This document shows positions 53,943-62,645 of a stretch of 64,000 nt of DNA, piece by piece (the stretch's first letter is position 1; every line of letters starts with the position of its first letter). The notes under the pieces are model-generated. The model worked only from the letters and a program-made list of their open reading frames with translations. It had not been told where the DNA came from and made no database searches. The stretch spans positions 496,001 to 560,000 of the forward strand of contig OZ241337.1 in NCBI GenBank assembly GCA_965200435.1, given 5' to 3'. This DNA is from Bin75 sp965200435. GTDB lineage: Bacteria; Nitrospirota; Nitrospiria; Nitrospirales; UBA8639. Both the position numbers and the translations under genes were made by a program.

Positions 53943-56127
53943 AATAGAGACCTTCTTTCAACGCAATCAGTTCGTCATGGGTTCCGCGCTGGACTTCCTT
54001 GCCATTCCGGAGCACGACGATCAGATCACTGTCACGGACCGTGCTGAGCCGGTGTGCGACGATCAGGCTGGTGCAGCCGCGCCTGCGAATGGCGTAGTCA
54101 ATATACAGTTCGTTCACGGTATCCAGTCCACTGGTGGCTTCATCAAGGACCAGGACTGACGGATTGTTGCAGAGCGCGCGGGCAATTTCCAGGCGCTGCC
54201 TTTGGCCACCGCTGAAATTCCGTCCGCTTTCTTCCACTTCCGAGTTGTATCCCAGCGGACGCGCGATGATGTCATCATGGATCGCCGCATCCCGAGCTGC
54301 GGCCACAATGGCGTCATCCGACACGGTCGGGTTCCATAACGTGAGATTCTCGCGCACGGTCGCAGAGAACAAGACGACATTCTGATTGACGGACGAGATC
54401 GAACTGTAGAGTATCTCTTGCGGGATTTCCTCTCGTCGATAGCCGTCGAACAGAATCTCTCCGGACCAGGGCTGATAAACGCCGACGATCAGCAGTGACA
54501 GCGTAGACTTGCCCGAGCCGCTGGGACCGACGATCGCCACCCGCTGTCCCGGCTCGATGATCAGGCTGAAATTCTCGAGCAGCGGAGGTCGGTTACGCTG
54601 AAAACCGAACGTCAAGTTGCGCAATTCAACGCGGCCTGCCAGACGCGCACGACCCGCCAGTGTGACGATTCCGGAAGAGGGCGTGGCATCCTGTTTGTCA
54701 AGGCCCTTGTCCGTCTCACTCTCGAAGACGTCATTAAGCCGTTGCATGTTGGCGTTCATGGTTTGCAGCACATCGGCGAACTGGACAAAGCGGCCAATAG
54801 GTCCCAGGAAGTTGCCTGCCACGACGTTGAATCCTATCAAGACGCCGATCGTCATGTCTCCGGACATGACGCGCCAGCCCCCCAGCCCCAGAACAACGGC
54901 CGAGCCGAGCACCAGGAAGAGAGGGGGCAGTGACGCGGTCACATGGCCCAGTTCCGCGAACTTTTGTCGAGCGCTCAACTCACGCGCTTGATATCCGCCG
55001 AAACGCGAGAAAAAGCTGTTTTCAAAACCCGTCGCTTTCATGGTTTCGATCGTACTAATCCCAACCACGCCCACACCCATCATCAAGCCCTGCTCACGGA
55101 GCAGTTTGTGATTGTAGTCCGTGCGCCGAGATGTGACGACTCGCGTCAGAAGCAGGCAGGCTACGCCCAGCAAGCCGACCACCGCTCCCAACAGCGCGTC
55201 AAACCAGAGCATCATTGCCAGGAACGCCAGACTCATGACGAGTTCGATCATGAGGCCGGTCAACTGCCCGGTACCTGATTGCGCGATGTCGTCGATTAAC
55301 TGCATGCGCGTCGCCAGGTCGCCGGCGTAACGGCGGGAAAAAAAGTGCATCGGAAGTTGCAGCAAATGCATCAAATAACGGTCCGACTGCTGGATGGACA
55401 GAACCACGGCCATTTTTCGCAAGGTACGCATTTGCAACCACGTCAGTGCATAGATCGACGTGCCGGCGACGAGCATCAGCAGGACCAAGGCGCTGCCCGA
55501 TACCATCTGACTACCCAGAACATGGTCTACAAAAACCGACAGCAGCAGGGGGAGGGCCAAGCCCGGAAAGATGAGAAATAATCCGCAGAGAACCGCATAG
55601 CCGAGAGCCGGACGGACGTGTCCCAGCCATGCCCAGAACCGGTACAGGATTCCGGGAGGCGGCTTGTTCGGTTGAAACGACTCATCAGGTTCGAATGAAA
55701 TGGCGACACCGGTAAAACACCGGTCGAATTCGTCATCGTCGACCACACAGTGGCCGCTGGATGGATCATTCAGGTAGTAGCCCCCTTGGCCAATTCCTTC
55801 GAGCACAACGAAATGATGAAATTTCCAGAAGATGATCAAAGGCATCTTCAGCGTCTTGAGACGGTCGATCTCTTTGCGCCAGCCCGCAGCTTTCAGGCCA
55901 AAGCTGCGGGCAGCCTTCATGATGTCGTCGCCATTTGAGCCGTCACGTCCGACGTTGCAGGCCTCTCGCAATTCATGAAGCGAAACCCAGCGTCCGAAAT
56001 AGGCCAGGATAATTCCAAGGCAGGCAGCGCCGCACTCGGTGCCTTCCAGTTGCAGGACCATAGGAGTCCGCACTCGCCGGACGGACCCGGCCCCTTTGCT
56101 TCCTGCACCTCGAAGACTATTCAGCAT
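53920..56127 (-). CDS. C39-peptidase ABC exporter (NHLM bacteriocin type)
   Basis: The 735-residue protein has an N-terminal C39 peptidase (oxyanion Gln and catalytic Cys in LQLEGTECGAAC, His in KFHHFVVLEG, Asp in LNDPSSG), six TM helices, and an ATPase with GPSGSGKST, FSGGQRQRLEIARAL and VLVLDEATSG. It cleaves double-glycine leaders and exports the core. It starts 7 bases after the HlyD-like stop. Confidence 0.93.
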   Translation of the reverse strand: MLNSLRGAGSKGAGSVRRVRTPMVLQLEGTECGAACLGIILAYFGRWVSLHELREACNVGRDGSNGDDIMKAARSFGLKAAGWRKEIDRLKTLKMPLIIFWKFHHFVVLEGIGQGGYYLNDPSSGHCVVDDDEFDRCFTGVAISFEPDESFQPNKPPPGILYRFWAWLGHVRPALGYAVLCGLFLIFPGLALPLLLSVFVDHVLGSQMVSGSALVLLMLVAGTSIYALTWLQMRTLRKMAVVLSIQQSDRYLMHLLQLPMHFFSRRYAGDLATRMQLIDDIAQSGTGQLTGLMIELVMSLAFLAMMLWFDALLGAVVGLLGVACLLLTRVVTSRRTDYNHKLLREQGLMMGVGVVGISTIETMKATGFENSFFSRFGGYQARELSARQKFAELGHVTASLPPLFLVLGSAVVLGLGGWRVMSGDMTIGVLIGFNVVAGNFLGPIGRFVQFADVLQTMNANMQRLNDVFESETDKGLDKQDATPSSGIVTLAGRARLAGRVELRNLTFGFQRNRPPLLENFSLIIEPGQRVAIVGPSGSGKSTLSLLIVGVYQPWSGEILFDGYRREEIPQEILYSSISSVNQNVVLFSATVRENLTLWNPTVSDDAIVAAARDAAIHDDIIARPLGYNSEVEESGRNFSGGQRQRLEIARALCNNPSVLVLDEATSGLDTVNELYIDYAIRRRGCTSLIVAHRLSTVRDSDLIVVLRNGKEVQRGTHDELIALKEGLYCELARPE

Positions 56128-56134
56128 GTTTGAA

Positions 56135-57037
56135 CTAACCTGCGCCTGTCAGCAAACCCAAGGGCGAGACATCTCCCAGGATGAAATCAACTCGACACGG
56201 CAAGCCATCCATCGGAGTGACGTCTTGAGGTTCCTGTACGGCCACGCGCACTCTGTGCGACGGTTCCCCCACTTGTCGCTGTTCGCTTTCCGGTCCGGAA
56301 AACCCGGCAGACGAACGCAACGGATTGCGAGTGATCTCAATAACCTCAGCAGACACGGACCGTGTGCCCGGACTATGCGCGATTGTGATGCGCGCCTTCA
56401 TGCCTTCCCGAAGCAAACGCGCCTGCTCTGGCGGGAGAAAGACAATGGCCTCCGGCGGACGTCCCGTTTCAGTTCGCAATTCAGCGACAGGGGTTCCGAC
56501 CGTCACCGCCTGGCCAACCTTGATATGCAGCACCGAAATCAGTCCGTCACGAGGACTGGAAATGATCCCGCCTGCAGCCGCAAGCGCCTCAAGCTCGGCA
56601 CGTTCAATGCGCGTATTGGCCAGTGTTTCCGCAATTTCACGATGGCTGTTCTGAGGCGGTGCAGCCAGTTGACGCTCCAGCCTGTTGATACGTGCGCGGG
56701 TGACTTGCAACTGCCGGTCAATATCCGGCAACAGCACACGTGCCAGCACCTGGCCTGCGCCAACCTTTTCGCCGACATTCACATGGACATCCATGATGGT
56801 CCCGGTGGTCCCGGAGACGACCGAATGCCTTTCGCCCGGCTGCATCAGGTCGCCCGTGGAAGACAAACGACGCTCCAGACTCCCGAACACCAACCAGATG
56901 GAGACCGCAAGAAGCGCCACGCCAAAACCAGCCAGAATCATCCACTCATGGGGTGCCGTTACCCGCAGCAAATCGTCTGACGGTTCCGACTTGGCCGCAC
57001 TGACGAGCGCTTTTTCTCGAAAAATACCGTTATACAC
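56135..57037 (-). CDS. HlyD-like NHLM secretion adaptor
   Basis: The roughly 300-residue protein has one N-terminal TM helix (WMILAGFGVALLAVSIWLVFG), a biotinyl-lipoyl hairpin (GTTGTIMDVHVNVGEKVGAGQVLARVL) and a coiled coil with a second half-lipoyl segment. The start is GTG at 57037 (or TTG at 57040). It is first in the operon and should link the exporter to the outer membrane. Confidence 0.88.
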   Translation of the reverse strand: MYNGIFREKALVSAAKSEPSDDLLRVTAPHEWMILAGFGVALLAVSIWLVFGSLERRLSSTGDLMQPGERHSVVSGTTGTIMDVHVNVGEKVGAGQVLARVLLPDIDRQLQVTRARINRLERQLAAPPQNSHREIAETLANTRIERAELEALAAAGGIISSPRDGLISVLHIKVGQAVTVGTPVAELRTETGRPPEAIVFLPPEQARLLREGMKARITIAHSPGTRSVSAEVIEITRNPLRSSAGFSGPESEQRQVGEPSHRVRVAVQEPQDVTPMDGLPCRVDFILGDVSPLGLLTGAG

Positions 57038-57040
57038 CAA

Positions 57041-57396
57041 TGGAAATCTTTATGTTTTCGCGTCTCGGACCATGGCCATGGGCCGTGGTTCTACCACAAC
57101 ATACGGTCCTGTGTCCAATAAAAGTTCGGCCGTGGCCACTCAGCCTGTACCAACCCGCACATCTTCACCTGAGTCGGGCGCGACATCCGTGGCCTGGAGA
57201 TTGTTCTCTTATGTTGCCACAACAGCCATGTCGTTTTTTCTTTTTTCTTCAGTTATGGTATGCTCGCTGGTACGGTGTTATAGGGTGAGTAAAATGAGAA
57301 GTCCAGAGGACCTCACTCGCCGCATCATTCGTGTTCCGATAAGATTCAAACGACACCTGCATTGCATCTTCGATCAAGCCTCTCGCCTGCCCCATG
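57041..57396. other. Divergent promoter region of RiPP operon and redox gene
   Basis: The gap holds a T-rich tract near 57232-57250 and must contain promoters for both directions. No other feature is seen. Confidence 0.45.
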
Positions 57397-58143
57397 ATGT
57401 GGAAGCTTTTCGCTGAACAATTCCGCGACCGAATTTTCGACATTCTTGGCCGTAAGCAGCACTGGTCGACTCCCCACTTCAATGGCAGCACCGTCACCAA
57501 GGCACAACTGAACATTCATTTCCGTCAGGAATATGCGGTTTATTTTCGAGATTTCGCCATCCTGCTCGCGCGGGTCGTCGGGAAAAATCCCCCATGGCAA
57601 ATCCGTCGTCACTTGGCGACGACGATTTATGAAGAAGAAACGGGGGGGCTCTCGCTGGGCCAACCACACCAAGAACTGTTCCTTCAAATGATGATGGGCC
57701 TGGGGTACAAGCGGGCTGAATTTCGCGACGTCGAGTTGTTGTCGAGCAGTTACGCCTATCGGCAATGGCTTGATGAAATCTGTGACAGGGAAGACTGGAT
57801 CGTTGGCGCGGCGGTCCTCACCCTTTTCGTCGAGGGCTCCGTCCACGACCGGGAAGAGGCCATGCATCGAAAAGAACCGAAGTCCCAAGCGGACGTTGAA
57901 GATATTGTCAGGCAACATCCCCTCGTGATCCACCACGGTCTCCTTCCGGAGCACCTCGACCTCGTTCGAGCGAGAGAGATGATCGAACCCTGTAACCGGT
58001 CCGTTGTCTACGACCTTATTGTCAAAGAAGCCGTCGAATCCGACACCAAAACCTTAATCCTGGAAAAATTGGAAACGGGGTTGAAGGTATGGTTGCAATA
58101 CCGTGACGGCATTGCACGGGCCTGCGGACTCAGACAGCCGTAA
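57397..58143 (+). CDS. Heme-oxygenase-fold (PqqC/CADD-like) protein
   Basis: The roughly 248-residue protein is all-helical with LNIHFRQEYAVYFRDFAILLARVVG, IYEEETGGLSLGQPHQELFLQMMMGLG (E-E-x2-G and H typical of CADD-type diiron ligands) and ALLTLFVEGSVHDRE-like AAVLTLFVEGSVHDR. The family includes diiron oxidases such as CADD and PqqC. It is divergent from the RiPP operon, so a role in peptide modification is possible but not shown. Start may be 57394 or 57397. Confidence 0.72.
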   Translation: MWKLFAEQFRDRIFDILGRKQHWSTPHFNGSTVTKAQLNIHFRQEYAVYFRDFAILLARVVGKNPPWQIRRHLATTIYEEETGGLSLGQPHQELFLQMMMGLGYKRAEFRDVELLSSSYAYRQWLDEICDREDWIVGAAVLTLFVEGSVHDREEAMHRKEPKSQADVEDIVRQHPLVIHHGLLPEHLDLVRAREMIEPCNRSVVYDLIVKEAVESDTKTLILEKLETGLKVWLQYRDGIARACGLRQP

Positions 58144-58612
58144 CGCCTCTTCCCTTCACGTGATTTCCAGCGTGCGGTTCACCGCACGAGGAGATAATGC
58201 AAAGCGGTATCCGCCAGGATCGCCGCCCACGCCGTGACGTTCAAGGCAACAAGGGCACGCCGCGACCCAGGAGGCGGAGCCGCCGTAGGCCGGGTTAGCC
58301 CCACCGGCGTCTCCCGGCACCCCAACCCTGCTTCCTGCTGTCATCCCTGATCCCCGATGACACATGTCGGGGACAGGCTATTTGTAATCGGGGATCCAAG
58401 GGCGGTGTCTTTGCCTTTGTAGCCGGCGTACCCCGACACACCAGCCCTTTGTCGGATGACGCTCCGCTAATCCGATCTGCAAGTTCTTGCGGCCTCTCCG
58501 GTAGAATTCCTCCTTCACCAACGACCCGAGGGCGAAAGGTGGTGGCCCTATACAAAGGCTTTTCAACCTTTCCGAATTTTTGATATGGTAGTCATCCCGG
58601 ATCCGGTACGTC
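58144..58612. repeat. Intergenic with REP-like sequences
   Basis: Degenerate copies of the CGGGTTAGCC repeat (near 58290) and of the GATCCCCGATGACA repeat (58345-58365) lie in this 469-base gap. No gene is seen. Confidence 0.45.
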
Positions 58613-59455
58613 ATGAAGACTCGCCCACGAATTCTGCCTATTGCCTTTCTGGGGACGTTGCTCCTCGGCGGCTGTTTGGGACCCCCTCAAATCGAGTCCC
58701 CCATTTACGAGGGACCGCAAGGTTCTGTCGTGCTGAAAACCGTGTCTGAGGCGTCGTACCATCCTTCCCATCCAACCGACGTGTCGGTCGAAACCTTTGA
58801 AAAGATTTTAACCGGCATCCACTATCAACGGTCCCCCGGCAGGTGGCTTCAGCAACTCATGGACAGCGGGGTGAAATCATCTCCCCTGCTTTCCCCGGCT
58901 CAAGTCACATTTTGGGCACCTCATTTGCGACGCGCCTTTCTGCAAGTGACGGCTGAAGAACAGGTCTTCTTCCGAATCCCCCTCCAGTCGGTATCGAAGT
59001 TTCAACGCCTGACCGGCAATCTGTTCTTCAAGGCGAATGACCTGCATATGGCCCTGACGTTCTCGGGTGTATCGGGCGAAGGCCCTCAATCTAAAACCAA
59101 ACCCAGGACCCCCGAATCCATGGGAGTCACAAAGCCCACCATGACGTTTCTGCCCAAGAGCGCCGTCAAAACGTCCTGGGACCAGGGAGCGGACACGAAG
59201 ACTTTCACCATCGATATGACCTCGCTCGCTACGCCTGAAGGCCCGGCTTCACAGGACGGCTCTAAAACCCTCTCAACTCCCGGCGCCGCCCCACGCCAAG
59301 TTGCCCCGCTGGTCATTCCTCCGGATCGCCCCATTATCCGGTTGGAATCCCCTCCGTCCGAGGTTCTCCTGGAAGAAATTCGATCCTTGCGTCGCGAATT
59401 GTCCAGACAGCGACAGGAAATCGAACGCTTGAAGACGCAACAGGAATCTCCTTAA
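58613..59455 (+). CDS. Lipoprotein of unknown function
   Basis: The 280-residue protein has a lipobox (LLLGGC, Cys about 22), a central domain including LSPAQVTFWAPHLRRAF and a C-terminal coiled coil (LEEIRSLRRELSRQRQEIERL). It is probably anchored in the outer membrane with the coil reaching into the periplasm. No family is recognised. Confidence 0.68.
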   Translation: MKTRPRILPIAFLGTLLLGGCLGPPQIESPIYEGPQGSVVLKTVSEASYHPSHPTDVSVETFEKILTGIHYQRSPGRWLQQLMDSGVKSSPLLSPAQVTFWAPHLRRAFLQVTAEEQVFFRIPLQSVSKFQRLTGNLFFKANDLHMALTFSGVSGEGPQSKTKPRTPESMGVTKPTMTFLPKSAVKTSWDQGADTKTFTIDMTSLATPEGPASQDGSKTLSTPGAAPRQVAPLVIPPDRPIIRLESPPSEVLLEEIRSLRRELSRQRQEIERLKTQQESP

Positions 59456-60165
59456 CTCACCTCGATCAGTTGAGCATTCTTGAGGATCACGTCACTGCCC
59501 AGTGGGGTCCGGAACGTCATCCGCTGATAGCAGGCGTAGGTAACGTACGTGTCGCGCAGGCAATATTCAGCTATTTCTCGTCTTTGTCCTTGGGCCCACA
59601 TTTCAGCCACGTGCTTGCCGCTTCCGGATTTGGTTTCGACCTGTAACGCACGGGCCAACACGTCCAATTTGACCCACCCTCGCGCGTCCCAGTTGCTCCA
59701 CACGGCCATCACGTCATAGACCGGCTCCGTCCGAAATCTGGCCAGACTGATCTCCATCGACGGTTTGACGCCGTGAATGATCGAACGTTTTTTAAGAAAA
59801 GGGAGGTCAAAGCCCAGCCCATTATAGGTAATGAAAAGAGAGGGACGTAATTCGCCCAGGCGAGCCCAGAACAGACGCAGGAGTTCCTGCTCATGCGTGC
59901 CGTACCAACTCACCGTGCCGCGGCACTCCATGGCGTCGGAGAACACCAGGAGCCCAATGCACACGATCCGGCTGAACGTTCCGTCAAACGCCGACTGCTC
60001 ATACTTTTCGTCTTCTTTCTTCTTTTGCTCCCGAGCCTCAGCCTGGGTGAATAAATCCGTGTCACCCCCTTCGCAGGATTCAAGGGCAACCGAATCGATC
60101 CCGGACAACCGTGCCCATTCTTCCCGGGGGGCCTGAATGGTTTCAATGTCCAATACGACTTTCAT
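59452..60165 (-). CDS. PolB-like 3'-5' exonuclease
   Basis: The 237-residue protein has the DEDD exonuclease motifs: VLDIETIQ (Exo I), ITYNGLGFDLPFLKKR (Exo II) and AEYCLRDTYVTYACY (Exo III). It matches the predicted stand-alone PolB-like exonucleases. The ATG at 60165 gives the conserved start MKVVLDIE. Its stop overlaps the convergent lipoprotein gene by 4 bases. A short duplication (GAATGGTTTCAATGTCCAAT near 60134 and 60200) extends its 5' side. Confidence 0.85.
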   Translation of the reverse strand: MKVVLDIETIQAPREEWARLSGIDSVALESCEGGDTDLFTQAEAREQKKKEDEKYEQSAFDGTFSRIVCIGLLVFSDAMECRGTVSWYGTHEQELLRLFWARLGELRPSLFITYNGLGFDLPFLKKRSIIHGVKPSMEISLARFRTEPVYDVMAVWSNWDARGWVKLDVLARALQVETKSGSGKHVAEMWAQGQRREIAEYCLRDTYVTYACYQRMTFRTPLGSDVILKNAQLIEVS

Positions 60166-60205
60166 GGGAATTTTTGACTGCGAATTGTGGATTGCTTGAA
60201 TGGGT

Positions 60206-60658
60206 TCAATGTCCAATGGGCTGCGAACCGAATGCCGCGTCTCCCCCAGGAAGCATGGCGCCCGCCTGTTTTATCAAGTACGCAACGACCGGTCCGTCGG
60301 CGGGGGGGAATGAATACCTGGCCAACTCCCCGGGTCTCACCCACCGGAAGTCCGCACACCCCAATGGTTGCGGAGTACCCCGGGACAGGGAACACGTGAA
60401 GAAGTGCAATTCCACGCTCTTGCCGGGATAGTCATAGTGCGTAATCGTCAATAAGCTCGGTGCCGTTATTTCAATACCCACTTCTTCGAAAACCTCACGA
60501 CGGGCACAGGCCTCGAACGTTTCATCCGCCTCGCATTTCCCTCCGGGGAACTCCCAATAGCCCGCCAAATGAACGCCGGCTTCCCGGCACGTAATCAAAT
60601 ACCGGCCTCGATGTTCAATCACGGCAGCCGCAACCCGGATAACCTCCTTCTCAGCCAT
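60206..60658 (-). CDS. mutT: MutT-type Nudix hydrolase
   Basis: The 150-residue protein has a full Nudix box (GGKCEADETFEACARREVFEEVGI) with the MutT-like WEFPGGK before it. It hydrolyses 8-oxo-dGTP or related nucleotides. Its start overlaps the mutY stop by 8 bases, so the two oxidation-repair genes are coupled. Confidence 0.88.
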   Translation of the reverse strand: MAEKEVIRVAAAVIEHRGRYLITCREAGVHLAGYWEFPGGKCEADETFEACARREVFEEVGIEITAPSLLTITHYDYPGKSVELHFFTCSLSRGTPQPLGCADFRWVRPGELARYSFPPADGPVVAYLIKQAGAMLPGGDAAFGSQPIGH

Positions 60659-61379
60659 ACCGACGAACCTGTTTCGTCTCCACGGGATACGCCTTACAAA
60701 ATTCCCTCATCGGGCAATACAGACAGTAAGGATTTCGCGAGGCGCACACCACCGCGCCGAAATCCATGAGGGCCTGATTGAAGTCATAGCCCTTGCCTTT
60801 GGGGATCAGGGCTTCCGACAAGGCCCAGAGTTTCGATTTTTGCGTTTTGGGATCGCCCTTGCCGATAAACACACGATACAGCACCCGCATCACGTTCGTA
60901 TCGAGAATCGGGGCATCTTCATGAAAGGCAAAGGCCCGAACCGCTCCGGCGGTATACCGGCCAATTCCTTTCATCGACTGCAGTTGTTCGGACTCCCGGG
61001 GGATCTTCCCACCGTAGTGCGCCACGGCCTCACGCGCAATGCTATGGAGACGGTACGGCCGAACGTTGTACCCGAGGGGGTACCACGTCTCGCGGACGTC
61101 GTCCGGTTCGGCCGCAGCCAAATCCTTGAGCGTCGGATACTTTTGCAGGAATTCGTGGTACTTGGGAATGACCCGATCGACCTGCGTTTGCTGAAGCATG
61201 ACTTCCGAAACCAGAATTCTGTAAGGGTCTGCGGTCCGCCGCCAGGGCAGGTCGCGTCCACAGTGGTCATACCATTTAAGCAGACGGATTTGGAAACGCC
61301 GCTTTGTGCCCCGATCGAGTTTGACCGGGAGGGAGGCGGTCGATGGGTTCTTTTTGGAGGTTTTGGCTGGACGCGTCAT
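60651..61379 (-). CDS. mutY: A/G-specific adenine glycosylase, short form
   Basis: The 242-residue protein has the HhH-GPD core (LVSEVMLQQTQVDRVIPKY, MKGIGRYTAGAVRAFAF with catalytic Asp in LDTNVMRVL) and a [4Fe-4S] motif CASRNPYCLYCPMREFC. Unlike most MutY proteins it stops after the FeS loop and lacks the C-terminal MutT-like domain that recognises 8-oxoG. The neighbouring MutT could supply that domain in trans. The ATG at 61379 is used; the upstream extension is not conserved. Confidence 0.88.
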   Translation of the reverse strand: MTRPAKTSKKNPSTASLPVKLDRGTKRRFQIRLLKWYDHCGRDLPWRRTADPYRILVSEVMLQQTQVDRVIPKYHEFLQKYPTLKDLAAAEPDDVRETWYPLGYNVRPYRLHSIAREAVAHYGGKIPRESEQLQSMKGIGRYTAGAVRAFAFHEDAPILDTNVMRVLYRVFIGKGDPKTQKSKLWALSEALIPKGKGYDFNQALMDFGAVVCASRNPYCLYCPMREFCKAYPVETKQVRRYG

Positions 61380-61462
61380 GGGCCGTGACCGGATTGTAGG
61401 GAGGGAGACAGGACCAATGCAAGCGAGAATGCCAGGTGACGCCGCGCTCAGCCAACGCCCTC

Positions 61463-62239
61463 TCAAGGCGAAGGGGCTTGAGAGGAAATGAGAAGACTCA
61501 GACACGTGGGACCCGCGTCGGCCTTGGAAAATTCACCCAGTTCAACGCACGTGGTGCCGTATCCCCGCGACTCGATCAGTTCGCACGTCAAGGGGCAAGA
61601 CGACTGAACCAGCACGCCTCCGGGCAATCGTAAGACGTTCGCGCCGAACGGCTCTCCGGCCGGCACGTGCAATAACCGGAACGCTCCCAGGGCATCCGAA
61701 TCAAGCCAGGCAGGGTTCACCAACAACGTCTCATCGTCGAGGGAGGCGCACGCCGTCTTCAGATGGAGGCACGCCCGTGTCTCGACGGACGTCACGTGGT
61801 ATCCTAAAGGTTCGGCAATCGCCCGAAGGGCTTCCACGCCCGCACAATTCGTTCGTGACGATACTCCGACGTACAACTTCTTGCCCATGCGCAACACGTC
61901 CCCGCCTTCAATCGTTGCCGGCGGCGCTATCGTCACGAGGCGACGATGACGGGCAAGAACGGGATGAAGCAACGTGGGTTCGCCTTGCCGAGACGGCGCT
62001 CCCATCGACGTCACCACCGCCAGTTCATCCAGGATAATCGCGTTATCCTCGAGAAAGACGCTGTCGGGAAACTCCTCTTCCGGTGGAAGGACTTCAACCG
62101 CCACCCCCATTTCCCACAGAGCCCGGCAATACGCTTCATGCTGCCGGAACGCCAAGTGCAGGTCGATCTCGTTACGAGGCACGTACCCGACTTCGCAATT
62201 CACAAGCGAGGACGCAGGCCGTCGGGTAAGGGCAATCAT
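61463..62239 (-). CDS. Dimethylargininase/arginine-deiminase-like hydrolase
   Basis: The 258-residue protein matches the DDAH family: RNEIDLHLAFRQHEAYCRAL, FPDSVFLEDNAII (substrate Asp-Glu-Asp), a catalytic His in CLHLKTACA and catalytic Cys in GPTCLSLLI near the C-terminus. It hydrolyses methylated arginine to citrulline or acts on related guanidines. The ATG at 62239 is chosen. Confidence 0.88.
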   Translation of the reverse strand: MIALTRRPASSLVNCEVGYVPRNEIDLHLAFRQHEAYCRALWEMGVAVEVLPPEEEFPDSVFLEDNAIILDELAVVTSMGAPSRQGEPTLLHPVLARHRRLVTIAPPATIEGGDVLRMGKKLYVGVSSRTNCAGVEALRAIAEPLGYHVTSVETRACLHLKTACASLDDETLLVNPAWLDSDALGAFRLLHVPAGEPFGANVLRLPGGVLVQSSCPLTCELIESRGYGTTCVELGEFSKADAGPTCLSLLISSQAPSP

Positions 62240-62645
62240 CGCACCGGACTCTCCCCGCCCGGCAGTGGCATCAACCTGACGACCCGCAGGCACGGTAAAC
62301 CATGTCCGGCTTGCACAGTGAGGGCTCTTTCGTCTTCCTTCTGTTGTAGGCTGGATCTGTCGGGTTACGCCTATTCGGCTAACCCGACCTGCGGGGGCTC
62401 CTCCTTCTGTCTCGAGGAGTGCCAAAGATTTCTGAACTTATCCCATGCCGTTCTTCGTATATTCTCGACAACAGACAATGCTCGACAGCTTGAGCCGGCG
62501 TCAACATCAGCAACGAATTGACAGATTTCTGCTTGATCGGCATGCTTTTCTGCATGCGTACGGCTCTCAATCCTGATCATCGTCTTTACCGGGCTGCCAA
62601 AATCAGGGCCACGTCGGAAGGAACGACCGTCACGCCATCTTCTCC
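62240..62645. repeat. Intergenic with a REP palindrome
   Basis: GTCGGGTTA and TAACCCGAC at 62359-62388 form a REP copy in reverse orientation to 10130-10156. Short open frames near 62379-62570 match nothing recognised. Confidence 0.5.
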
